Assembly: GCA_900129595.1 (NCBI GenBank)
Contig: FQWG01000017.1
Span: forward strand, 1-64,000
DNA length: 64,000 nt
Direction: 5' to 3'
Source: Flavobacterium frigidimaris
GTDB lineage: Bacteria > Bacteroidota > Bacteroidia > Flavobacteriales > Flavobacteriaceae
In this document: piece after piece, positions 52,643-60,454 of the stretch
Numbering within the stretch: position 1 is the first letter of the stretch
Layout of the letters: each line of letters starts with the position of its first letter
Made by a program: the position numbers and the translations under genes
The notes under the pieces: generated by a model
Told to the model about the DNA's origin: nothing
The model's input: the letters and a program-made list of their open reading frames with translations, nothing else
Database searches by the model: none

Positions 52643-53419
52643 ATGAAAAAAGTTTCAGTAATAAAAATAGGTGGAAACATCATCGACAACCCAACCGAGT
52701 TAGAACAATTCTTAACCGATTTTTCTAAAATTGAAGGCTATAAAGTATTGGTTCACGGAGGTGGAAAATCGGCTACAAAAATGGCTCAAAGTATTGGTTT
52801 GGTTCCGCAAATGATCGACGGCCGTAGAATCACTGACGCTCCAATGCTTGATGTTGTCGTAATGATTTATGCAGGACAAATCAATAAAGATGTTGTGGCA
52901 CAATTACAAGCCAAAAACAATAATGCAATGGGATTTTCAGGTGCTGACGGAAATTTGATTCAGTCGACAAAAAGAAATCATCCTACAATTGATTATGGTT
53001 TTGTAGGCGATGTGAAGCAGGTTAATACAAAGTTATTGGCAACTTTACTTGAAGCCGGAATAGTTCCCGTTTTCTGCGCCATCACACACGACAAAAACGG
53101 ACAATTATTAAACACAAATGCTGATACCATTGCAAGTGAATTATCAATTGCATTGTCTGAAGTTTTTGATGTTACGCTAACATATTGTTTTGAAAAACAA
53201 GGTGTTTTGCAAGATTCAGAAGATGATTCTTCTGTAATTACAGCAATCAATGAAGAACTTTACAACAAACTGAAAGCAGAAAAAGTAATCCATTCCGGAA
53301 TGATTCCCAAATTGGATAATTGTTTCAACAGTTTATCAAGAGGTGTTCAGAAAATCAAAATCGGGCATCACAAAATGCTTCAAACTCCAGATGTTTTACA
53401 TACGACGATTACATTATAA
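52643..53419 (+). CDS. argB: N-acetylglutamate kinase
   Basis: 258 residues from the ATG at 52643; the longer frame opens with a TTG at 52610 inside the palindromic repeat. Motifs: VIKIGGNIIDNP, VHGGGKSATKMAQ, GFSGADGNLIQS, and VIHSGMIPKLDNC. It phosphorylates N-acylglutamate. Its acyl specificity (acetyl or succinyl) presumably follows that of ArgF'. Confidence 0.95.
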   Translation: MKKVSVIKIGGNIIDNPTELEQFLTDFSKIEGYKVLVHGGGKSATKMAQSIGLVPQMIDGRRITDAPMLDVVVMIYAGQINKDVVAQLQAKNNNAMGFSGADGNLIQSTKRNHPTIDYGFVGDVKQVNTKLLATLLEAGIVPVFCAITHDKNGQLLNTNADTIASELSIALSEVFDVTLTYCFEKQGVLQDSEDDSSVITAINEELYNKLKAEKVIHSGMIPKLDNCFNSLSRGVQKIKIGHHKMLQTPDVLHTTITL

Positions 53420-53427
53420 AAGATAAT

Positions 53428-53478
53428 GCCACAGCTTAAAGGATTAAAAAAATCAGTGAAAATCCTTTAATCTGTGGC
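53428..53478. repeat. Palindrome after argB
   Basis: gccacagcttaaaggatt pairs with aatcctttaatctgtggc, one mismatch, across a 15-base loop. No T-run follows. Confidence 0.85.
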
Positions 53479-53583
53479 AAAAAAATAGAATTGCACAGTG
53501 CTTTTAAATATTAATTTAAGAAATTTGCGCAAATAAAATTTCTGGCTAAGATTAACATGGCAATTTTACAAAGCTTGAAAAAA

Positions 53584-53620
53584 CTTAGAACCTCAGAATC
53601 TTAGCACCTCAGTACCTAAA
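53584..53620. repeat. Word-repeat element before argE
   Basis: cttagaacctcagaatcttag then cacctcagtacc; shares the 18-mer ctcagaatcttagcacct with 43655-43679. It ends 6 bp before the argE ATG. Confidence 0.75.
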
Positions 53621-53625
53621 AAGAA

Positions 53626-54696
53626 ATGAAAAATATACAAACGCTTACCAAAGAAGCCATAGCCCTGTTGAAAAGACTGATTGAAACCCCTTCATTTTCA
53701 AGCGAAGAAGATCAAACAGCCCTTTTGATAGAAAATTGGTTCAATCAGAATGAAATTCCTTTCAAAAGAGAAAATAATAATGTGTGGGCTTTCAATAAAT
53801 ATTTCGACGAAAACAAACCAACACTTTTACTGAATTCACATCACGATACCGTAAAACCCAATCAGGCTTATACTAACGATCCGTTTCAAGCTATCGAAAA
53901 AGACGGCAAACTATTCGGTTTAGGAAGCAATGATGCCGGAGGATGCCTGGTTTCGTTATTGGCGACATTTGTTCATTTTTATGAGAATCAAAATTTATCA
54001 CATAATCTTGTAATTGTAGCTTCGGCAGAAGAAGAAAGCAGCGGTAAAAATGGCTTGAACAGTGTTTTAAAGCATTTACCGGAGTTAGATTGTGCAATTG
54101 TTGGCGAACCCACTCTAATGCAATTGGCCGTGGCTGAGAAAGGTTTATTGGTTCTTGACGTAAAAGTAAAAGGAACTGCAAGCCATGCCGCACACCAGAA
54201 CGAGGATAATTCTCTTTATAAATCAATTCCGGTAATGGAATGGTTTAAAAACTATAAATTCGATAAAATATCAGATGTTTTAGGTCCCGTAAAAATGACT
54301 GTAACACAGATTAATGCTGGAAAACAACATAATGTAGTGCCATCAGAATGTGATTTGGTAGTAGATATTCGTGTAAACGATTGTTATTCAAATACCGAAA
54401 TACTTGAAGTAGTAAAAGCCAGTGTAAATGCCGAAGTAACACCAAGATCCATGCATCTAAATGCATCATCTATTCCGGTTGCTCACGGTTTAGTACAAGC
54501 CGGAATCGCTTTAGGAAGAACAACTTATGGCTCGCCAACACTTTCAGATCAATCGGTTTTAAGCTGCCAGTCATTAAAACTAGGGCCTGGAGAGACATTG
54601 CGTTCGCATTCAGCAGACGAATTTATTTTCACCAACGAAATCGAAGAAGGAATCGATTTGTATGTCAAAATACTAACCGATTTTTTTAAATTATAA
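53626..54696 (+). CDS. argE: M20 family deacylase ArgE
   Basis: 356 residues. Zinc-dependent peptidase fold: LNSHHDTVKP (metal His and Asp), GLGSNDAGGC, ASAEEESSG (catalytic Glu and metal ligands), and GEPT; a final His/Asp region is SHSADEF. It removes the acyl group from N-acylcitrulline after the carbamoyltransferase in this variant, or from N-acylornithine otherwise. Preceded by a long gap with two repeat elements. Confidence 0.93.
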   Translation: MKNIQTLTKEAIALLKRLIETPSFSSEEDQTALLIENWFNQNEIPFKRENNNVWAFNKYFDENKPTLLLNSHHDTVKPNQAYTNDPFQAIEKDGKLFGLGSNDAGGCLVSLLATFVHFYENQNLSHNLVIVASAEEESSGKNGLNSVLKHLPELDCAIVGEPTLMQLAVAEKGLLVLDVKVKGTASHAAHQNEDNSLYKSIPVMEWFKNYKFDKISDVLGPVKMTVTQINAGKQHNVVPSECDLVVDIRVNDCYSNTEILEVVKASVNAEVTPRSMHLNASSIPVAHGLVQAGIALGRTTYGSPTLSDQSVLSCQSLKLGPGETLRSHSADEFIFTNEIEEGIDLYVKILTDFFKL

Positions 54697-54729
54697 TTAT
54701 AATCCTTGTCATCCTGAGCAAAGTCGAAG

Positions 54730-54818
54730 GATTAGGAGCTATTTCCCGCTATCCGTTGCAATCTTTTCTTTTTTTAAAGAAAAAAAAGAAAAGGATTTCC
54801 ACTACTATCGGGGCTAGA
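54730..54818. repeat. Interspersed hairpin element, copy 2
   Basis: Begins gattaggagctatttccc and ends tcggggctaga. The stem tcttttcttttttt pairs with aaaaaaagaaaagga, different in sequence from copy 1 (22494-22577) but in the same place. Upstream bases read gtcatcctgagcaaagtcga. Confidence 0.75.
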
Positions 54819-54879
54819 AAAACCAAGAGTATAAACGACAACATTTAGAATAAATTAGAAAATAAAAGACAAAAAAGCA

Positions 54880-54953
54880 ATCTAGAATCTAAGGAGTCTA
54901 AAAATCTAAGCAGTCTAACAGTCTAACAATCTAAGCAGTCTAACAATCTAAGT
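54880..54953. repeat. Tandem 25-bp word repeat before argH
   Basis: aatctaagcagtctaac occurs at 54903 and again at 54928 (period 25), with further agtctaac and aatctaag words around. It ends 2 bp before the argH ATG, so it forms the 5' leader. Confidence 0.8.
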
Positions 54954-54954
54954 T

Positions 54955-56235
54955 ATGAAACTTTGGGAAAAAGGAATACCAACAGACAAACAAATCGAAC
55001 ATTTTACAGTAGGAAACGATCGTGAACTTGATTTGGTTCTCGCAAAATATGATGCTTTAGGCTCAATTGCACATGCTAAAATGCTTGGGCAGATTGGTTT
55101 ATTAACTCAGGAAGAAACCACTTCTTTAGTTGATGCTTTAAACGAAATTATTGCTGACGTTGCAAAAGGTAATTTCGAAATCGAAGACAGTTTTGAAGAT
55201 GTACATTCAAAAATAGAATACTTATTGACTGTAAAACTTGGCGATGCCGGAAAGAAAATCCATACAGCGCGTTCCCGTAACGATCAGGTTTTAGTAGATG
55301 TTCATTTGTATTTAAAAGACGAATTAAAAGCATTAAAAGAGCAGGTAAAAACGCTTTTTAACTTGTTGATGGAGTCGGCAGAGAAACACCAGAATGTTTT
55401 ATTGCCGGGTTATACACATTTGCAAATTGCAATGCCATCGTCATTCGGGATGTGGTTTTCTGCTTATGCAGAAAGCTTAATTGATGATATAACGATGTTA
55501 AACGCCGCTTTAAAAATTGTAGATCAAAACCCGTTAGGTTCTGCCGCAGGTTACGGAAGCTCGTTCCCGATCAACAGAACTTTTACCACAGAGGAACTAG
55601 GTTTCGAAACCTTAAAATTCAACGCTGTTGCGGCCCAAATGAGCCGTGGAAAAGCAGAAAAAACAGTAGCATTTGCAATGAGCAGTGTTGCAGCAACCGT
55701 TTCAAAATTTGCTATGGACGTTTGTCTGTATATGAGTCAAAACTTTGATTTCATCAGTTTGCCTGCGCATCTTACTACTGGATCAAGCATTATGCCGCAC
55801 AAGAAAAATCCTGATGTATTCGAATTAATCAGAGGAAAATGCAATAAGATTCAGGCACTTCCTTACGAAATTACTTTAATCACGAATAATCTTCCAAGTG
55901 GTTATCACAGAGATTTACAGCTCTTAAAAGAAGGTTTGTTTCCTGCGCTTCAAAACTTAAAAGCGTGTTTGGATATTGCGATTTTCTCAGTAAAAGACAT
56001 TACAGTAAAAGACAATATTTTAAAAGATAAAAAATACGATTACCTTTTTACGGTAGATACCTTAAACGAAATGGTGGTTGCCGGAATGCCTTTTAGAGAT
56101 GCTTATAAAGCTGTTGCAGAACAATTGGAAGCAGGTACTTATCAATCTCCAAAAGAAACAAAACATACACACGAGGGAAGTATCAATAACTTGTGTTTAA
56201 ATGCGATAAAAGACAAAATGCAAGCTGCTTTTTAA
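54955..56235 (+). CDS. argH: Argininosuccinate lyase
   Basis: 426 residues. Splits argininosuccinate to arginine and fumarate. Motifs: DVHSKIEYLLTVKLGDAGKK, HTARSRNDQV, PGYTHLQIAMP, and the family signature GSSIMPHKKNPD. Last gene of the cluster; a strong terminator follows 20 bp later. Confidence 0.96.
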   Translation: MKLWEKGIPTDKQIEHFTVGNDRELDLVLAKYDALGSIAHAKMLGQIGLLTQEETTSLVDALNEIIADVAKGNFEIEDSFEDVHSKIEYLLTVKLGDAGKKIHTARSRNDQVLVDVHLYLKDELKALKEQVKTLFNLLMESAEKHQNVLLPGYTHLQIAMPSSFGMWFSAYAESLIDDITMLNAALKIVDQNPLGSAAGYGSSFPINRTFTTEELGFETLKFNAVAAQMSRGKAEKTVAFAMSSVAATVSKFAMDVCLYMSQNFDFISLPAHLTTGSSIMPHKKNPDVFELIRGKCNKIQALPYEITLITNNLPSGYHRDLQLLKEGLFPALQNLKACLDIAIFSVKDITVKDNILKDKKYDYLFTVDTLNEMVVAGMPFRDAYKAVAEQLEAGTYQSPKETKHTHEGSINNLCLNAIKDKMQAAF

Positions 56236-56256
56236 AAGGGTTTACATCAAAAAAAC

Positions 56257-56292
56257 AAAACCGATTTGTACAAAATACAAATCGGTTTTTTT
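56257..56292 (+). terminator. Terminator of the arginine cluster
   Basis: Perfect 13-bp stem aaccgatttgta / tacaaatcggtt with loop caaaa and a T-run. Confidence 0.92.
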
Positions 56293-56311
56293 ATGCAAAG
56301 AAAAGAGTTAA

Positions 56312-57373
56312 TTAGCTTTTGTTGCTGCAGCTACTGGATATAATTCCGGTAGCACTAACCTGAAGTGTTGCTCCTGCGCCACAAGATGTATTCGCTACAT
56401 ATTCTTCGACTTTTCCAAGCGGAATAGTGGTGTAGTTATAATCCGGTTTTTTTACAGGCGTACCAAAATCCATTGGACCTTTACGGCAATGATCAAACAC
56501 GATTCCAACTGTTCCGCCGTCTGTACTGATGTATTCTTTAAAAACCTTATCTACTTTTGCAAAATCAGTTCCTTCAACATAACAAGTTGCATTTTTTGCT
56601 CCTCCGCCCAAACCAATAGCCAAAGAACCTGATTCTGATGTATTATAATAGCAATTCAGGATATGTATTTCTGCATTTCTGGCGCGCGGCATTCTTTGTT
56701 TGCAGCCATTTGCCCAATAACAATTTTTAAAAGTGATACTATAATGTCCATCAGCAGGAAAATCATTTTTGCCGGAACCAATTAAATTGCTAAAACTATG
56801 ATCGTCAGCTCCGCCTGATCCACCTGATTTGGGTGCTTTTAGATAAGTAAATTTGCACCATGATATGGTTACATTATCTGTTTTTCCTTTATTATCGAAA
56901 TTTCCATCCTGACCATCCTGAAATTCGCAATGATCAACCCAAAGATTGGTACAGTCTGCCGTCAAATTATCCTGACCATCAATGTCGTAAGAACCAGGGC
57001 CAACAAAAACAAGATTTCTGATGATAACATTATCAGAACCGGACTTTAAATACAAAATTCCGGCTCCGGGATTCGATTGATTTTCATTGATCAATTTTGC
57101 TCCGGGCAGTCCAATTATAGATTTATTCGAAACTACTTGCTGGATTGGCTGACCGCTTGGTATTATGATTGTTCCTGATACTAAAATCACTTCAGGCGCA
57201 GGTGACTTTATTTTTGCTGCTAAATCGTTGTAAGATGTTACCGTAACAGGAGATGCATTTCCGCCTCCGGTAGTTGCTGCTCCAAAACCTTCAGGAGATG
57301 GCATATAATAATTTTGTGCAAAAAGATTAGATATGCTCAGTACCAGAAAGAGCAAAAAGATGTTTTTTTTCAT
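56312..57373 (-). CDS. Pectate lyase (polysaccharide lyase family 1-like)
   Basis: 353 residues with a signal peptide (MKKNIFLLFLVLSISNLFAQ). A right-handed beta-helix lyase: GFGAATTGGGNASPV, then NVIIRNLVFVGPGSYDIDGQDN (Ca-binding Asp/Glu region), VDHCEFQDGQDGN, KNCYWANGCKQRMPRARNAEIHILNCYY with the catalytic Arg in QRMPRAR. It cuts pectate by beta-elimination. The family is exported. A palindromic operator-like site lies 44 bp before its start. Confidence 0.93.
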   Translation of the reverse strand: MKKNIFLLFLVLSISNLFAQNYYMPSPEGFGAATTGGGNASPVTVTSYNDLAAKIKSPAPEVILVSGTIIIPSGQPIQQVVSNKSIIGLPGAKLINENQSNPGAGILYLKSGSDNVIIRNLVFVGPGSYDIDGQDNLTADCTNLWVDHCEFQDGQDGNFDNKGKTDNVTISWCKFTYLKAPKSGGSGGADDHSFSNLIGSGKNDFPADGHYSITFKNCYWANGCKQRMPRARNAEIHILNCYYNTSESGSLAIGLGGGAKNATCYVEGTDFAKVDKVFKEYISTDGGTVGIVFDHCRKGPMDFGTPVKKPDYNYTTIPLGKVEEYVANTSCGAGATLQVSATGIISSSCSNKS

Positions 57374-57416
57374 TTTGATTAGTCAATTTTGTGGTTTTTT
57401 GTTGAGATAGTTTAAA

Positions 57417-57430
57417 TGTAATCGATTACA
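57417..57430. promoter_or_regulatory. Perfect 14-bp palindrome upstream of the pectate lyase, LacI-type operator candidate
   Basis: tgtaatcgattaca is its own reverse complement with a central CG, the usual form of LacI-family operators. It lies 44 bp before the pectate lyase start. No lacI-type gene is in this window. Confidence 0.6.
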
Positions 57431-57564
57431 CGAATTTAGTTTAATAATGTTTATAAACAATTTTTTTTCAAAAATATTATAATGACAGCTGATTAAAGAA
57501 AAATCAAAAAATAGTTTAGTAAGTTTATTTTTACTGTTAAGGTTCTATTACAACAAAAAAAGAC

Positions 57565-57572
57565 TATTTTTG
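57565..57572 (+). promoter_or_regulatory. Candidate -7 element of the membrane protein pair
   Basis: TATTTTTG. A TTG inside it would be the first start of the long frame; the real ATG is at 57597. Confidence 0.45.
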
Positions 57573-57596
57573 ATTGGTACGTTTATAGATATAAAT

Positions 57597-58595
57597 ATGA
57601 ATAAATTTGATGATCAGGCTACTAAAGCACTGCTGGAAAGAAATCTGATAACCGGCAATCAATATGAGGAAATAACCTCTTATCGCAATTTGAATATTTT
57701 CTCGCTAAATGCAGAGTTGAAGTTATTTCTTTATTTGTCTGTTTTATTATTTACTTCCGGAATTGGAGTTTTAATTTATAATAATATTGACAGTATTGGT
57801 CATATTGCGATCCTTTCGTTGTTATTAATTGTGATTGTGGTTAGTTTTTATTTCTGTTTTAAAAAATCAAAAGGATTTCAAAAACAGGAAACTACATTTG
57901 AACATCCCGTTTTAGAATATCTGGTGCTGGCGGCTAATATTCTAACATGTGTTTTTATAGGATATTTGCAATTTCAATATGAAGCTTTTGGAACCCATTA
58001 CGGATTGGCTACTCTAATTCCAACCGTCGTCAGTTTCTTTTGCGCTTATTATTTCGATAATAAAAGCGTACTAACGATCGCAATTACTGGTTTAGCAGCC
58101 TATATCGGACTTTCGGTGACACCACAGGATTTGTTGCATAACGTTAGTTTTTATTACGATCGAAGTCTAAGTTATTCAGCAGTTATGCTAGGGGTTTTGT
58201 TGATCTTGTGGACGATTTACAGTTCACGAATTCAGTTAAAAACACATTTTAAGATTATCTATCTCACATTTGCTCTGCATATAATAAGTATTGCAGCAAT
58301 AAGTAATCTAATCAATAATTATTACGGTATCTGGGTCGTTTTCGCCTTTATTCTGACTGCTTCTACTTTTTATTTTTATAAAGTAAGTTACGAAACTAAA
58401 GCAATTTCATTGTATGTTTTTATGATTGTATACGCTTATATTGGTCTGAATATATTCTTGTTCAGGCTTTGTGATACTCTTGATTTCTCCTCTATATGGG
58501 AATTATTTATTTTAATTCTTCCTGTATATTTTATAGGTTCAATAGTACTGTTTATAAAATTGATTAAAACCTTCAATAAAGAAATTGCAGCATGA
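57597..58595 (+). CDS. DUF2157-like multi-pass membrane protein
   Basis: 332 residues from the ATG at 57597; the frame could open at a TTG at 57570, but that codon is part of the -7 box. Starts with a short cytoplasmic helix (LLERNLITGNQYEEI), as in DUF2157 proteins, then about eight to ten hydrophobic helices. The pattern resembles DUF2157, of unknown function. It overlaps the following gene by 4 bp (ATGA), so the two are translated together. Confidence 0.75.
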   Translation: MNKFDDQATKALLERNLITGNQYEEITSYRNLNIFSLNAELKLFLYLSVLLFTSGIGVLIYNNIDSIGHIAILSLLLIVIVVSFYFCFKKSKGFQKQETTFEHPVLEYLVLAANILTCVFIGYLQFQYEAFGTHYGLATLIPTVVSFFCAYYFDNKSVLTIAITGLAAYIGLSVTPQDLLHNVSFYYDRSLSYSAVMLGVLLILWTIYSSRIQLKTHFKIIYLTFALHIISIAAISNLINNYYGIWVVFAFILTASTFYFYKVSYETKAISLYVFMIVYAYIGLNIFLFRLCDTLDFSSIWELFILILPVYFIGSIVLFIKLIKTFNKEIAA

Positions 58596-59767
58596 TAGTA
58601 TACGATAAAAATTTATTAAACAATTTGGCTTTAGTTGAAGAAGCTAATGCTTTAGAAGCAGCAGGATTTATCAGTAAGGAGCAAAAAGTACTCATTAAAA
58701 AAGAATTGCCGGCCTTTAAAAGGCAAAGTAATATTTTAGTACGATTAGGATTCTTTCTGCTGGGAGCATTTTTGTATTTGTCGATATGTGGTGTAATTGC
58801 ATTAATAGGATTGACAGGTTCTAATTCTGAAAGTACTTTTTTTAGTATTTGCTGCTATCTTTTTGCAATTATTGGTTTTGCCGGTGCAGAATTTCTCGGA
58901 CATCAAAAATATTACGAACATGGTTTAGATGATGCTTTTATTTTAGGAGCATTATTAAACACAGGATTTGCTATCGCTATAACAACAGAAGGTTATGAAC
59001 TGAATATTGCAGTTTTTGTGGCGATGGCTTCTTTCTTAATGTACAGAAGGTATTTGCATTTGCTGTCTTTATTGGTTTTTTGTATAGCAGCTTCTGCAGT
59101 TGTGTTTTACGGAATGTTTGAGTTTGGTTCCATCGGAGAAATGCTGATACCATTTGCTGCCATGTTATTGTCGGCGCTATTTTACTTTTTTACGAAAAGA
59201 ATAATAAATAATCTAAAAGAAAATTATTACTATAAAGGTCTTTTATTTGCCAATAGCTACTGTTTGGTATTATTTTATCTTTCCTGTAATTATTTGGTAG
59301 TAAGAGAGCTTTCAGTTGAATTATTAGGAAGCGAAATACTTCCTGGAAATGACATCCCGTTTGCTTATTTCTTTTATGCTTTTACGTTCATAGTACCCGT
59401 TTTGTATTTAGTTCAGGCACTAAAAACAAAGGACAGAATCATGCTTTGGGCTAGTTTTTTGGCTATTGGTTTTTCAATTTATACCGTCCGATACTATCAT
59501 TCGGTTTTGCCAATAGAAGTAGCACTGACCCTGGGCGGATTAGTGTTATTTGCAATAGCTTACTTTTCGATTAGAAAACTAAAAGATAATGAAACGGGAT
59601 TGACCTTTAAACCGGACCGAATTAATAATTCGAATGCTATTTTAAATGCCGAAGCTTTAATTGTGGCCTCAGCATTTGGTATGAAACCAGAAGCCAAAGT
59701 GCCGGATTCTCCAATGAATTATGGCGGCGGAGGATTTAGTGGCGGAGGTTCAGAAGGAACTTTTTAG
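58592..59767 (+). CDS. Multi-pass membrane protein, DUF4401-like
   Basis: 391 residues. An N-terminal helix pair (EEANALEAAGFISKEQKVLI) like that of its partner, then about ten hydrophobic segments, and a Gly-rich tail NYGGGGFSGGGSEGTF. I suspect DUF4401, which is often found next to DUF2157, but I cannot confirm it. The 4-bp overlap with the DUF2157 gene and similar N-termini suggest a complex of related membrane proteins of unknown function. Confidence 0.7.
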   Translation: MIVYDKNLLNNLALVEEANALEAAGFISKEQKVLIKKELPAFKRQSNILVRLGFFLLGAFLYLSICGVIALIGLTGSNSESTFFSICCYLFAIIGFAGAEFLGHQKYYEHGLDDAFILGALLNTGFAIAITTEGYELNIAVFVAMASFLMYRRYLHLLSLLVFCIAASAVVFYGMFEFGSIGEMLIPFAAMLLSALFYFFTKRIINNLKENYYYKGLLFANSYCLVLFYLSCNYLVVRELSVELLGSEILPGNDIPFAYFFYAFTFIVPVLYLVQALKTKDRIMLWASFLAIGFSIYTVRYYHSVLPIEVALTLGGLVLFAIAYFSIRKLKDNETGLTFKPDRINNSNAILNAEALIVASAFGMKPEAKVPDSPMNYGGGGFSGGGSEGTF

Positions 59768-59790
59768 CAAATTGTTAATAGTAAAAAATA

Positions 59791-59833
59791 AAAATGTGAG
59801 AGGAAAACTTATTTAGTTTGCATCTCACATTTT
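59791..59833. terminator. Terminator between convergent genes
   Basis: aaaatgtgaga pairs with tctcacatttt across about 21 bases; A-run left, T-run right, so it can work on both strands. Confidence 0.65.
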
Positions 59834-59856
59834 ACATAAATCTATGTGCCAGACCG

Positions 59857-60246
59857 CTAGATTTTCTCTTTTAAGGCGCCAGCATCAATATCACTATGAG
59901 AAACATCATAAACGGCCTTTCCATTTCTGATTAAGATCAGTTGTGGAGATTCGTGATATACATTAAATGTACTTGCAATTTCGTTTGAAATATCTCTATG
60001 GGCGATCAAATCCAGAAAATAAGCATCAACAGTATCATTTAAATCAAATTCACGTTCAAATTGTTTCAAAGCCATTCGGCTAATGCTGCATCTTGTACTG
60101 TGTTTGAAAATGATAACCGGTTTTTCGTTCGAGATAGCTGCAATTTCCATTAATTGTGCTACATCTGTTAATTCGGTCCAGTTTACATTGCTTTTTGAAG
60201 AGTCTGTATTCTCTGAATTTCCGAAGATTGAATTTAAAAAACTCAT
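59857..60246 (-). CDS. ytxJ: Bacillithiol system redox-active protein YtxJ
   Basis: 129 residues, thioredoxin-fold. The key segment is IIFKHSTRCSISRMALKQFE with one active-site Cys, then YFLDLIAHRDISN, the cis-Pro segment HESPQLILI and RNGKAVY. Matches the YtxJ family proposed to reduce bacillithiol-protein mixed disulfides, implying bacillithiol in this organism. Single gene. Confidence 0.9.
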   Translation of the reverse strand: MSFLNSIFGNSENTDSSKSNVNWTELTDVAQLMEIAAISNEKPVIIFKHSTRCSISRMALKQFEREFDLNDTVDAYFLDLIAHRDISNEIASTFNVYHESPQLILIRNGKAVYDVSHSDIDAGALKEKI

Positions 60247-60454
60247 ATTTTGACGTGTTTAATGACTTTTTGACGTTAAAAAGGAGTTAAATAGCAACTT
60301 TTAATGTCATTTTGTCTGTTTTTTTAGTATGGAATATAATTTGAATGTTCTGAAGCAAAGTTATATCATTTAAAGTTAAAAATTTAACCTGATAAATCGT
60401 AATTTTAATGGTATCAAATAGTATAACTGATAATCAACCATAAATCGTATACAT
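60247..60454. other. Gap between ytxJ and clpB
   Basis: 208 bp, AT-rich, holding divergent upstream regions. I see no clear promoter, repeat or heat-shock-type inverted repeat in it. Confidence 0.4.

Noticed and set aside
54880..54953. Possible CRISPR array
   Set aside because: Period is 25 bp with almost no unique spacers and only two or three degenerate units; no cas genes nearby.
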